Shown here piece after piece: positions 53,630 through 62,050 of a stretch of DNA of 64,000 nt (position 1 is the stretch's first letter; the number at the start of each line of letters is the position of its first letter). Both the position numbers and the translations under genes were made by a program. The notes below the pieces were generated by a model. The model was not told the origin of the DNA. It was given only the letters and a program-made list of their open reading frames with translations, and ran no database searches. This DNA comes from [Eubacterium] siraeum (GTDB taxonomy: Bacteria; Bacillota; Clostridia; Oscillospirales; Ruminococcaceae): NCBI GenBank assembly GCA_025150425.1, contig CP102281.1, positions 2,356,001-2,420,000 on the forward strand, written 5' to 3'.

Positions 53630-54688
53630 ATGAGAAAAGTTTTATCGATAATAACATTAATATCGTTATTCATGATTATGGGAGCAACAACTATTAAAAA
53701 TGAAGAAAGTATTTCAGAATTTTTTACACCTGAAGCATATGGAATTTATTCAATAAAAGATAAAGTAACGATCAACAATACTTCATATGATTTGCTTGCA
53801 ACCTATAATGAACCACAAAAAGCAATGGAAAATTTTAAAAGAACTAATTATGCATATTTAAGGAAAATACAGAAAAAGTATGATTTAGATGAACTAAATA
53901 GCGAAAATTATTATGATTACTATTATTGTTCATTGGAATATTACTCTGGAAACTGTGATGAGATGCCTGTGTCTGATAAAAAATCATATCATTCTTTGTG
54001 TGAATTTATTGATATATATGAAAATAACGACAACAATAAAGATATTATAGAATTGTGTAAAAACGATTCTCAATTAGCAGTTTCAATCTTAAGCAATGAT
54101 AATAACAAAGAGTTAGATGTGTTTGCATCTTATGCAACTACAACGCGATCCGAAAGTTTCAATGCTTACAAAGGCAGTCAATATGCTCAAGACTGGGCTA
54201 CAAGCCGGAACACAAATTATTATTATTCATTTTCAAGAGGAGATTGTGCTAATTTTATGTCACAGATACTGGAAGCAGGCGGCGTAAAACAGATCGTTTA
54301 TAACGATGCCTCTAAAGGTTGGTGGCATAAAAGAACTGAAACACATTTAGGTCCTATAGATTCACATTCACAATCATGGGCAACAGCGTGGGTTTTTGCA
54401 AATTATCAGGGCAAGTATATGAAAACAAACAATTTAAGAACATTTTCTGGAAAGTTGTTACCAGGCGATTTCATAGGTCTTGATGAAACTGGCGATGGTG
54501 ATGTAAATCATGTTGGTTTTGTAACTCATACCGGTACATATAAAACATATAACGGCAAATATTATAAAGATTTTAAGGTTGCACAGCATACAACCGATTA
54601 CTGCGAATGGGTTAGTGCAGAAAAAAATCATTGGGAAGATTATGACGGCGGTAAATCAGCATATTATGTATTAAGGAGGAGTAAATGA
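53630..54688 (+). CDS. Secreted amidase-domain protein (Amidase_6), AT-rich
   Basis: 352 residues. Signal peptide 1-22 (KVLSIITLISLFMIMGATT). The N-terminal half (about 25-170) is an acidic, Asn/Tyr-rich domain with no recognised family. The C-terminal 180 residues are an Amidase_6 domain, an NlpC/P60-like Cys hydrolase, with catalytic Cys in SRGDCANFMSQIL and His in VNHVGFVTH. It probably cuts peptidoglycan peptides or another cell-surface amide. Codon use is strikingly AT-rich (TTA, AAA, AAT, TAT) unlike all neighbours, suggesting recent transfer. Start at 53630 rather than 53594 on ribosome-site evidence. Confidence 0.85.
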   Translation: MRKVLSIITLISLFMIMGATTIKNEESISEFFTPEAYGIYSIKDKVTINNTSYDLLATYNEPQKAMENFKRTNYAYLRKIQKKYDLDELNSENYYDYYYCSLEYYSGNCDEMPVSDKKSYHSLCEFIDIYENNDNNKDIIELCKNDSQLAVSILSNDNNKELDVFASYATTTRSESFNAYKGSQYAQDWATSRNTNYYYSFSRGDCANFMSQILEAGGVKQIVYNDASKGWWHKRTETHLGPIDSHSQSWATAWVFANYQGKYMKTNNLRTFSGKLLPGDFIGLDETGDGDVNHVGFVTHTGTYKTYNGKYYKDFKVAQHTTDYCEWVSAEKNHWEDYDGGKSAYYVLRRSK

Positions 54689-55104
54689 ATAACACACGCA
54701 AAACCAACATCTTTATAACAATCGGAGCAGTTGCATTACTTCTCCATGCGGTCGGATTTTTACTTCCGTGGTGCAATATGAACGGAGTTAAAGTTCAGGA
54801 AGGGCTGGCTTTTATCGCAGGCGGCAGTTGGGTTGCCATTGCACTTTGTCTAGGCTTTGAGCTGTATTTTGCGTTTGTCAGATGGCAGAGCAGAAAATTC
54901 ATGACAGTATGCAGGATCCTGTCAATAGCGGCATCGGTAACGGCGCTTATAACCGAGCTTATTATAATATCGGGTATAAAGATCAGTATGGCAAATTTCG
55001 GAGTCGGGATTTACATTTGTATTCTTACACTTGCAGTAAATATAATATGTTGCACGGCTGTATGCGTGCTGTCAATAAAAGACGGTATGATGAGTAAAGC
55101 ATGA
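54685..55104 (+). CDS. Small four-helix membrane protein
   Basis: 139 residues with four predicted membrane segments (about 9-27, 44-64, 73-96, 104-130). No family recognised. Its ATG overlaps the stop of the amidase gene (ATGA) and its ribosome site AAGGAGGAG lies inside that gene, so translation is coupled. Base composition returns to that of the host region, unlike the amidase. An immunity or export partner is possible but unsupported. Confidence 0.7.
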   Translation: MNNTRKTNIFITIGAVALLLHAVGFLLPWCNMNGVKVQEGLAFIAGGSWVAIALCLGFELYFAFVRWQSRKFMTVCRILSIAASVTALITELIIISGIKISMANFGVGIYICILTLAVNIICCTAVCVLSIKDGMMSKA

Positions 55105-55114
55105 CAGATCGGAA

Positions 55115-55136
55115 AGGACACCGCAAGGTGTTCTTT
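55115..55136 (+). terminator. Terminator of the amidase-6 operon
   Basis: AAGGACACC, GCAA loop, GGTGTTCTT followed by a T-run. Confidence 0.9.
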
Positions 55137-55192
55137 TTTGTTTTGCCGCTATAATTTTGCTTTGGAATTTACGCTTTTCTTTTTATATTTAA

Positions 55193-55221
55193 TAGACATT
55201 TTCTCTCATTTGTGCTATACT
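55193..55221 (+). promoter_or_regulatory. Promoter of the transglutaminase / type IV filament operon
   Basis: TAGACA (55193-55198), 17 bp, TATACT (55216-55221), about 43 bp before the start at 55264. No other promoter or terminator is evident until 60.3 kb. Confidence 0.7.
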
Positions 55222-55263
55222 TTAAATAAATGTAATCTACAGCATTTGCAAAGGGGGCGGCGC

Positions 55264-56439
55264 ATGAAAAAGCATATACCGGCGGCAACGCTTGCAGTGG
55301 GTATAATCGCACTGTGTGCCGTTCTCGGCGGCTGTAACGGAGAAGGGCAGACATCTTCTGTTCAGACGACCACAACCTCCGTCACAACATCGGCAACGGT
55401 AAAAAGCACCACAGCATCACAGACTTCACCGCAGACCACATCTTCGGCATCGTCAATAACTACTGTAACAACAAAAGAAACAACCACGACCACGGCTGTC
55501 ACCACAACAAAACAAACCGAGCCGCCTGCGACGGTCGCTCCTGTAACAGATCCGCCTAAGACCGACCCACCACAGACCAATCCGCCTCAGACCGACCCGC
55601 CGCAGACAGAGCCGTCGCCGTCGTATATAATCACTCCGACAGCAGACGGGGTCAAGGTTTACAGCAACGGCGATGCACTTATTGACGCATCAAATTCATC
55701 GCAGGGCTATCTGATGATAAAGCTGAAAAAGGCGATGAGCGGCAGTTACAGGATACTGGTAAACGCCGATGATATAAACGTCCGCTACACGTTCCAGCTT
55801 AACAATTCGGGAAACTACGAGGTCATACCGATAACAGAGGGAAGCGGAAGCTATACCGTGAGCGTTCTTAAAGTAACAAGTGCAGGAAAAGGAACGGTAA
55901 TGTTCAAGCAGGCACTGAATGTTTCGGTTTCCGACAGCTTCCTGCCGTTCCTCACTCCGAACCAGTTCTGTATGTATAACTCCGGTTCATCGTGCGTTGC
56001 GCTTTCATCAACGCTGTGCGGAGGAAATAAGGATACTATAGCAAAAACAGCGGCGATTTACGATTATGTAATAAGCAACATCAGCTATGTTTCCACTGCC
56101 GAAAACGGCGCAAACGGCTATATTCCCGTACCCGACACGGTGCTTGCAAACAAGAGCGGAATCTGCTTTGACTATGCCTCTCTTATGGCGGCAATGCTCC
56201 GCTCGCAAAAAATTCCGACAAAGGTTGTTGTCGGCTACGCAGGCGACATATATCACGCATGGATAAGCGTGTATGTAGACGGAAGCGGTTGGATTGACGG
56301 CTATATCTATTTTGACGGCAACAAATGGAACAGAATGGACCCCACCTTTGCGGCAAGCGCAAAGGACGAAAATGATTATAAAAGCATAGTTGATTTCATA
56401 TCGGACGGAAGCAACTATTCTGTGATATATTATTATTGA
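55264..56439 (+). CDS. Lipoprotein with transglutaminase-like domain
   Basis: 391 residues. Lipobox LGG-C with Cys at about residue 22; then a long Thr-rich stretch (25-85) and a PPKTDPPQTNPPQT repeat (about 95-115). A beta-rich middle domain (120-215) precedes a transglutaminase-like Cys protease fold with the triad Cys in SGICFDYASLM, His in YHAWISVYV and Asp in RMDPTFAA. Such domains act as proteases, amidases or crosslinkers at the cell surface. Start at 55264 follows GGGGGCGG; 42 upstream codons include no plausible signal. The next gene starts 28 bp later, so it seems cotranscribed with the filament genes. Confidence 0.87.
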   Translation: MKKHIPAATLAVGIIALCAVLGGCNGEGQTSSVQTTTTSVTTSATVKSTTASQTSPQTTSSASSITTVTTKETTTTTAVTTTKQTEPPATVAPVTDPPKTDPPQTNPPQTDPPQTEPSPSYIITPTADGVKVYSNGDALIDASNSSQGYLMIKLKKAMSGSYRILVNADDINVRYTFQLNNSGNYEVIPITEGSGSYTVSVLKVTSAGKGTVMFKQALNVSVSDSFLPFLTPNQFCMYNSGSSCVALSSTLCGGNKDTIAKTAAIYDYVISNISYVSTAENGANGYIPVPDTVLANKSGICFDYASLMAAMLRSQKIPTKVVVGYAGDIYHAWISVYVDGSGWIDGYIYFDGNKWNRMDPTFAASAKDENDYKSIVDFISDGSNYSVIYYY

Positions 56440-56467
56440 TAAGCGAAAAATGATACGGAGGGATAAA

Positions 56468-57505
56468 ATGAGCAAAAAGCACTACCTTTCAAACGAAGAT
56501 ATTTCGATACTCTGCTCCGAGCTTGCATCGGTCGTAAGCTCAGGTCTTACAATAACAGACGGGATACTCGTCATATTGCAGGACGGAGAGGATAAGAACA
56601 AGGCTGCACTTCTTGAAAAGATACTCCGCTCTATAGAAAACGGCAGCAGTATAACAAGAGCATTTGACAAAACCGAAGTGTTCCCTAACTATTTCATAAA
56701 GATGCTTGAGGTCGGAGAAAGCACCGGCAGGCTTGATACCGTGCTGGCTTCTCTTGCCGACTATTACGCAGGCATAGACGAAATAAGCACCTCGGTCAAA
56801 AGTGCGATTGCATACCCTTCGGTACTGCTTATAATTGTTTTTGCTGTGATTATTCTGCTGTCGGTGTATGTGCTTCCGATATTCTCGGACGTATTCGCAC
56901 AGCTCGGACTTACCCTGCCCGACAGCGCACAGTGGATAATGAGCGTCGGAGGTGTCATAAGCGATGTCGCTATATTGATAATCGGAATACTCGCCTTTGT
57001 GATAATACTCGGCGTTGTGCTTTACAACTTTGTAAGGCCTTTCAGAAAAGCGGTTCTTCGTGCGGTTTCTCATACGAAAACGGCAAAAACTCTGTATGCC
57101 GCAAGATTTTCAGCCGCTCTTTCAATGACGCTTTCCAGCGGAATGGATATAGACGAATCGCTCGATATGTGCGAAAATCTGCTCGAAAACGAATATATGC
57201 GTGAAAAACTGAGCCTCTGCCGTAAGGAAATGGCGGACGGAAAGCCTTTCGTTGACGCACTCGACAACACGGGTATGTTCTCTGCAGTCAATATGAGAAT
57301 GATAAACATCGCATTCAGCACAGGTACGCTCGACAGGACTATGGCAACGATAGCGGAAAATGCGGAAAAGAAGGTTTCAGCTGTTATACAGACCTCGGTT
57401 GCCCGCTTTGAGCCTACTATGGTAATAATCATGGCTGTAGCCGTAGGCTTCATACTTCTGTCTGTAATGATACCGCTGATGAGCGTAATGACGGTCATAG
57501 GATAA
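56468..57505 (+). CDS. Type IV filament inner-membrane platform protein (GspF/PilC family)
   Basis: 345 residues, two T2SSF domains: one about 12-135 (LASVVSSGLTITDGILVIL; FPNYFIKMLEVGESTGRLD) and one about 215-340 (FSAALSMTLSSGMDIDESLD; VNMRMINIAFSTGTLDRTM). Three membrane segments (about 118-140, 170-195, 315-340). It is the platform on which assembly ATPases act. Start at 56468 follows GGAGGG; six upstream codons rejected. Confidence 0.92.
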   Translation: MSKKHYLSNEDISILCSELASVVSSGLTITDGILVILQDGEDKNKAALLEKILRSIENGSSITRAFDKTEVFPNYFIKMLEVGESTGRLDTVLASLADYYAGIDEISTSVKSAIAYPSVLLIIVFAVIILLSVYVLPIFSDVFAQLGLTLPDSAQWIMSVGGVISDVAILIIGILAFVIILGVVLYNFVRPFRKAVLRAVSHTKTAKTLYAARFSAALSMTLSSGMDIDESLDMCENLLENEYMREKLSLCRKEMADGKPFVDALDNTGMFSAVNMRMINIAFSTGTLDRTMATIAENAEKKVSAVIQTSVARFEPTMVIIMAVAVGFILLSVMIPLMSVMTVIG

Positions 57506-57518
57506 CATCGGTGATAAT

Positions 57519-57842
57519 ATGAAAACAAGAAATCATTCAAGTGCATTTTACATAATAAGAGATGCGGTCATTGCGGTCGCTCTTTCTGCGGCGGCTGTTG
57601 CGATTGTCACGCTGTCGATAGCCGGCAGCGAGGAAAACCGCAGAAGCGAAAATCTCAGAATAATCGAAAACGGTGTACGCAAGGCGGCGGCGGAGTGCTA
57701 TGCCGTTGAAGGATTCTACCCCGATAACATCGGATACCTTATTGAAAATTACGACCTGCATATAGATAAAAACAGCTGTATAGTGCATTACAGCCCGGTT
57801 TCATCAAATATAATGCCGGATATAAAAGTAATTGCTAAATGA
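57519..57842 (+). CDS. Small pilin-like membrane protein (107 aa)
   Basis: One N-terminal membrane helix (residues 14-32, IRDAVIAVALSAAAVAIVTL) followed by a short pilin-like head (AAAECYAVEGFYPDNIGYL). That head pattern is common in Firmicute pilin-like proteins, but the prepilin peptidase site (G before F/M/A and Glu at +5) is missing, so it may stay in the membrane as an assembly partner. 13 bp after the GspF-like gene. Confidence 0.75.
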   Translation: MKTRNHSSAFYIIRDAVIAVALSAAAVAIVTLSIAGSEENRRSENLRIIENGVRKAAAECYAVEGFYPDNIGYLIENYDLHIDKNSCIVHYSPVSSNIMPDIKVIAK

Positions 57843-57870
57843 AACACAACATTCAAGTCAGGAGGAAAAG

Positions 57871-58374
57871 ATGCTCCGAAGTCGTTCAAATACGTTAAAA
57901 ACGAATAAAAGCGGCATAGATATGATTTTTGTGCTGACGGTATTTGTGCTGTTCGTGTGCTGTCTGCTGGCGGCGGTGCTTGCTTTTGCCAAAGCATATA
58001 AGCATTTCGGAAGCGAGATTGAAAAGCGCTTTGATACCGCTACCGCACAGACTCTTGTGCTTCAGAAGCTCCGCAGCTATGACAGCGGTGCAGTATCCGT
58101 CGGAAAGCAGGGAGATACGGATTATCTCGGCTTTTCGGATACGATAGACGGCGAAAGCTACATAACGTATATTTACTGCTATGACGGAGAACTGAGGGAG
58201 CTGTTTGTCGAAAGCTCCGCTCCTTTTGTTGCCGAAAACGGAAACACATTGTTCCCGGCGGATAATTTCACAGCGACCGCCGACAAAAATACGATAGACT
58301 TCACGATAACCTGTAACGGTGTGCAGACCTCGTCGCACTACTGTCTGAGAAGCGGAAAGGAAGGTGCCGGATGA
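57871..58374 (+). CDS. DUF4860-like membrane protein of the filament operon
   Basis: 167 residues: a basic N-terminus, one membrane helix (about 19-42, IFVLTVFVLFVCCLLAAVLAF), and a beta-rich outer domain (TAQTLVLQKLRSYDSGAVSV onwards). The pattern resembles DUF4860 proteins found beside pilin genes. Start at 57871 follows AGGAGG; 13 upstream codons were rejected. The stop overlaps the next ATG by 4 bp. Confidence 0.75.
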   Translation: MLRSRSNTLKTNKSGIDMIFVLTVFVLFVCCLLAAVLAFAKAYKHFGSEIEKRFDTATAQTLVLQKLRSYDSGAVSVGKQGDTDYLGFSDTIDGESYITYIYCYDGELRELFVESSAPFVAENGNTLFPADNFTATADKNTIDFTITCNGVQTSSHYCLRSGKEGAG

Positions 58375-58721
58375 GCATAAAAAGACGTTCAAGAAACGGA
58401 GCATTCCTTATCGAACTGCTGACAGTGATTGCAATATTCGCCGTATGTGCGGCGGCTTGCGTGAGAGTTATCGGAATTGCGGCAAGCGAAATGAAATATG
58501 CCGAGCGTCTGTCGGACGCACAGATAAAAACAGCCGATATTGCCGAGTGCTATAAAAGCGGTGAAAGCATATCCGAGCTGTCACAGCGATATGCCGACGG
58601 CGACATCAGGATACAGCTTTCCGAAAGGACGACAGGAAACATACAGTACCTTGACATTACCGCCTCGGACGATGAAAACACATATATCACCATAACAAGT
58701 GCAAGGAGGGTTGCCTCTTGA
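58371..58721 (+). CDS. Type IV pilin-like protein (prepilin N-terminal signal)
   Basis: 116 residues. The N-terminus RRSRNGAFLIELLTVIAIFA has a class III prepilin signal: cleavage after Gly-9, Ala at +1 and Glu at +5, followed by the hydrophobic assembly helix. The small head (about 45-116) is not a recognised major pilin. A prepilin peptidase must be encoded elsewhere. Overlaps both neighbours by 4 bp (ATGA and TTGA), so translation is coupled. Confidence 0.82.
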   Translation: MSIKRRSRNGAFLIELLTVIAIFAVCAAACVRVIGIAASEMKYAERLSDAQIKTADIAECYKSGESISELSQRYADGDIRIQLSERTTGNIQYLDITASDDENTYITITSARRVAS

Positions 58722-59200
58722 AAAACAGCACACGCAGTGAAAACTGCAGAAAAAGCCTGAACAGCGTCGGGCTGTCCTCGCTTCTTGTCATATTCGTGGT
58801 GCTGGCGTCGGTCACTCTGTCGGTCATGTGTCTTATTACGGTAAGGCAGGACCTTGACAGAGCAAAAAAACTCGCCGTAACGCACGAGGAATATTACTCT
58901 GCCGACACTAAGGCGACCGAAAAGCTCGACGGCCTTTATCTCCTTCTTTCAGACGACAGTGTAACGGATATTTCTGCGGCGGCAAGGGAGCTTGGCATTG
59001 AAGTGACAGGCGGGACCCGTGAAAACCGTATTCTGACATTCTCGTGGAGCGAAACCGTAAACAGCGGGAGCAGGCTTGTCTGCAAGGCGGAATACGAAAA
59101 CGAAAATCTCGTCATAACAAGCTGGAAAATTATAAGCAATAACTATTACGAAGAAGAAAACTCGCTTCCTGTGTGGAACGGCGAGAGTTTACCGGTATAA
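58718..59200 (+). CDS. Minor-pilin-like membrane protein
   Basis: 160 residues from a TTG start that overlaps the previous stop (TTGA); AAGGAGGG ends seven bases before it, which decides the start. One membrane helix (about 17-42, VGLSSLLVIFVVLASVTLSV) followed by a head of about 110 residues (LDRAKKLAVTHEEYYSAD onwards). The arrangement recalls PilX-like minor pilins, although the canonical cleavage site is not evident. Confidence 0.7.
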   Translation: MKNSTRSENCRKSLNSVGLSSLLVIFVVLASVTLSVMCLITVRQDLDRAKKLAVTHEEYYSADTKATEKLDGLYLLLSDDSVTDISAAARELGIEVTGGTRENRILTFSWSETVNSGSRLVCKAEYENENLVITSWKIISNNYYEEENSLPVWNGESLPV

Positions 59201-59228
59201 ATACAGCCGACAGTGAAAGGATAACATT

Positions 59229-60296
59229 ATGGAACTGATGGAAATACTTAAGGGTGCAGTTGAAAAGAAAGCCTCGGATATTTTTATTATATCGGGTCTT
59301 GCCGTGACATATAAGGAAAACGGCATTATCACCAAGCAAAACGACAATATGATACTGCCTGCCGAGGCGGAAAGGCTGATAAAAGAAATATACCGTCTTG
59401 CAGGAAGGGATATATCAAGATACGAGGAAACGGGCGACGATGACTTCTCGGTATCCGTAAAGGGACTCAGCCGTTTTCGTATAAGTGCGTACAAGCAAAG
59501 AGGAAGTATGGCGGCGGTCATCCGTGTAGTTGAATTTGATATACCCGATTACAAGGAGCTTAACATTCCGCAGGAGGTCATAACCGATACAGTAGCAAGA
59601 ACAAAAGGTCTTGTGCTTGTCACAGGCCCCGCAGGCGGCGGTAAATCTACCACGCTTGCCTGCATTATTGACGAAATCAACAAGCAGAGAAACAGCCATA
59701 TAATCACACTGGAAGACCCTATAGAGTATCTTCACAAGAACAAAAAGAGCATAATAAGCCAGCGTGAAATAAACAGCGACAGCAAGAGCTATATTGTAGC
59801 GTTAAGAGCCTGCCTGCGTCAATCCCCCGATGTTATACTGCTCGGTGAAATGCGTGACTATGAAACGATAAGCACAGCGCTTACAGCCGCTGAAACAGGT
59901 CACCTTGTTATCTCCACTCTGCACTCGGTCGGAGCGCAGAATACGATAGACAGAATTATTGATATTTTCCCGCCGAGCCAGCAGCAGCAGGTTCGTATCC
60001 AGCTCTCTCAGCTTTTATGCTCGGTAATATCTCAACAGCTTATCCCCTGCGAAGACGGAATACTGCGTCCTGCGTTTGAAATTATGAAGTGCAACAACGC
60101 TATAAGAAATATGATAAGAGAGTCAAAGACCCACCAGATAGACACCGTTATCACAGCATCGGGTGAATCGGGTATGTTTACTATGGACTCCTACCTTATG
60201 CATATGTACAGAAACGGTCAGATTAGCAAGAGCGAGCTTATCAAGCACGCATCTCACCCCGATATAATGCTCAGAAAAATCGGAGAAGATAAGTAA
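59229..60296 (+). CDS. pilT: Type IV pilus twitching ATPase PilT
   Basis: 355 residues. PAS-like N-terminal domain (about 1-105) with KKASDIFIISG, RecA-like ATPase with Walker A GPAGGGKSTT (about 136-145), ASP box LEDPIEYLH, Walker B VILLGEMRD and His box HLVISTLHS. The C-terminal NAIRNMIRESKTHQI is the AIRNLIRE retraction motif that marks PilT rather than PilB. It depolymerises filaments. It is the only ATPase of this operon; no PilB extension ATPase is in the window. Confidence 0.93.
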   Translation: MELMEILKGAVEKKASDIFIISGLAVTYKENGIITKQNDNMILPAEAERLIKEIYRLAGRDISRYEETGDDDFSVSVKGLSRFRISAYKQRGSMAAVIRVVEFDIPDYKELNIPQEVITDTVARTKGLVLVTGPAGGGKSTTLACIIDEINKQRNSHIITLEDPIEYLHKNKKSIISQREINSDSKSYIVALRACLRQSPDVILLGEMRDYETISTALTAAETGHLVISTLHSVGAQNTIDRIIDIFPPSQQQQVRIQLSQLLCSVISQQLIPCEDGILRPAFEIMKCNNAIRNMIRESKTHQIDTVITASGESGMFTMDSYLMHMYRNGQISKSELIKHASHPDIMLRKIGEDK

Positions 60297-60343
60297 AATT
60301 TACGAAAATATAAAGTTCAGTTCAGAATTTCATAAAAATAAAA

Positions 60344-60367
60344 AGGCAGGCTCAAAAGTGCCTGCCT
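60344..60367 (+). terminator. Hairpin after pilT
   Basis: AGGCAGGC, eight-base loop, GCCTGCCT: a perfect 8-bp stem 47 bp after the stop. There is no T-run, so it may be a 3' stabilising hairpin rather than a full terminator. Confidence 0.6.
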
Positions 60368-60818
60368 GTAAACCGCATTTCACGCAAAAAAGAAAAACAG
60401 CATCACTACAACCTCTGCTGCGGTATGCTGTTTCTCATGACGGAAAGAAAAGTAAAAACGTGAGGTAGACATCATCTCAAATCTACATCTCAACCTTACG
60501 AGCATATTATGCCACAGCGTGGTTACATTTCGGTTACATTACAAACAGTGACCTGAATCACCGTCGCATTTCTACTCATACGATAATTGATTCAACATTT
60601 TGTTAAGCAAATTGTGCATTTTTACACGATATTAGTTATTTCTGTAAGGCTGATTTACAGAATATAGCATCATATTTACACAAATCGCCAACGGTGCAAC
60701 GCTTGTTGCATAACATCAATCAGAAAATTTGAATTTTGCTTAAATTATTTTAACGCTTTAGCGTAAAATTTCATTAAAGCACACGTTAAGACGAAAGAAA
60801 AAACAGGGAGGTGAAAAA
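60368..60818. other. 451-bp gene-free leader with possible structured RNA
   Basis: AACAGCAT (about 60398-60405) pairs with ATGCTGTT (about 60425-60432), and ACGTGAGGTAGA near 60460 can partly pair with TCTAC/TCTCAACCT at 60480-60500. It does not match any riboswitch consensus I know (c-di-GMP I/II, c-di-AMP, THF, preQ1, fluoride checked by eye). 60500-60800 is AT-rich and probably holds the promoter of the SARP gene. Confidence 0.3.
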
Positions 60819-62003
60819 ATGCCGAATAAGATACATATTACTATGTTCGGTCAGTTTTCAATATCATACCGTGACAAGCGCCTGTGCGAAAACGAGTACA
60901 GAGGCTCAAAGATGATCTCGCTTCTTGAATATCTGATCTCACAGCGTGGCAGAGAAATAACCCAGAATGAGCTTATCGACCTTTTATGGTCGGACAGCAA
61001 AAATCCTGCCAATGCACTTAAAACGCTGGTACACAGGACAAGAGCGATTCTTGACGAGATGATACCCTGCGGCGGCAGGCTAATAGCCGGAAGCCACAGC
61101 TCATACGCATTTACCGAAACCGACGACTGTGTTATAGATTCCTCTCTTTTCAAAGAGTACATAAGCAAAGCGGAGGACGAGTCGCTTTCCAGAACAAGAC
61201 GCATAAGTATGTATAAAAAGGCTATCGCCCTTTACAACAGCGGCTATCTTGCAGGAGCTGTCGGAGAAACGTGGGTACAGCCTATAAACGTATATTTCCA
61301 TGCACTTTATAATTCCGCTGTGGACAAATGCGCTCAGCTACTCTACCCTATGGGCAAATTTTCCGAAATAATAACGCTTTGTGAGCGTGCCACAATGCTT
61401 GACCAGTCCGATGAAAAAATGCACGCAAACCTTATCCGTGCCTTTGTCGCAATGGGAGATTACGAACGTGCCGCAAAGCAGTATGATTATATCCGTGCAT
61501 ATCTTATGGAGCAGTACGGTGCCGCACCGGGCGCTCACCTCACCGAGCTTTACGAGCTTACGGTAAAGCCAAGAAATGATGTACAGAATAATCTCGATGC
61601 GGTAATAGGCGATCTCACGGGCGATGACAGCAAGGAGCAAAAAGGCGTTTTTTACTGCCAGTACGAAATATTCAAATACATATTCCGCCTGTACAAGCGT
61701 GAAAGTCAAAGAATCGAGAGCAAGCTGTCTATCTGCCTTGTTTCTGCGGTTGACAGCAGTAAAAATGAACTTAAGGATATAAAACTGCTTGAAAAGGCAA
61801 TGGATAAAATTTCGTTCAGCATAAGCAATTCGCTGAGAATGAGAGATGTATATACACGCTACAGCAGAAGCCAGTATCTGCTTTTGTTGCTTGATGCGGA
61901 CAAAAGCTCGTTTGACGGCATAGAGGAACGTATTATGACGAGGTTCAGACGAAGTAAGACGATGGACAGCGTAAATGTAAAATTTGATTTCAAGAAAATA
62001 TGA
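60819..62003 (+). CDS. SARP/BTAD-type transcriptional regulator with degenerate GGDEF-like C-terminus
   Basis: 394 residues. Residues 1-95 form an OmpR-like winged helix (ITMFGQFSISYRDKRL; GREITQNELIDLLWSD; ALKTLVHRTRAIL). 100-250 is a bacterial transcriptional activator (BTAD) TPR domain (YNSGYLAGAVGETWVQP; ERATMLDQSDEKMHANLIRA; AAKQYDYIRAYLMEQYG). Residues 265-394 resemble a GGDEF fold without the active motif (RDVYTRYSRSQYLLLLLDAD in place of the cyclase loop). Such proteins activate or sense metabolic signals; a degenerate GGDEF may bind c-di-GMP or only dimerise. Ribosome site GGGAGGTG. Confidence 0.85.
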   Translation: MPNKIHITMFGQFSISYRDKRLCENEYRGSKMISLLEYLISQRGREITQNELIDLLWSDSKNPANALKTLVHRTRAILDEMIPCGGRLIAGSHSSYAFTETDDCVIDSSLFKEYISKAEDESLSRTRRISMYKKAIALYNSGYLAGAVGETWVQPINVYFHALYNSAVDKCAQLLYPMGKFSEIITLCERATMLDQSDEKMHANLIRAFVAMGDYERAAKQYDYIRAYLMEQYGAAPGAHLTELYELTVKPRNDVQNNLDAVIGDLTGDDSKEQKGVFYCQYEIFKYIFRLYKRESQRIESKLSICLVSAVDSSKNELKDIKLLEKAMDKISFSISNSLRMRDVYTRYSRSQYLLLLLDADKSSFDGIEERIMTRFRRSKTMDSVNVKFDFKKI

Positions 62004-62005
62004 TT

Positions 62006-62031
62006 TTCGCCCCTGCGTTTGCAGGGGCGAA
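62006..62031. terminator. Hairpin terminator between convergent genes
   Basis: TTCGCCCCTGC, four-base loop, GCAGGGGCGAA: an 11-bp stem between the SARP gene and the ABC-F gene. Confidence 0.8.
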
Positions 62032-62050
62032 TTCCTATTATCAGATTTTA

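Noticed and set aside
53464-53673. 69-codon minus-strand frame
   Set aside because: It overlaps the promoter and signal peptide of the amidase gene and has no ribosome site.
55138-55263. 42-codon extension upstream of the transglutaminase lipoprotein
   Set aside because: It covers the promoter; the lipoprotein signal peptide begins at 55264 after a ribosome site.
60300-60520. c-di-GMP riboswitch before the SARP gene
   Set aside because: Stem-loops are present but the conserved GEMM-I or GEMM-II core nucleotides are not.
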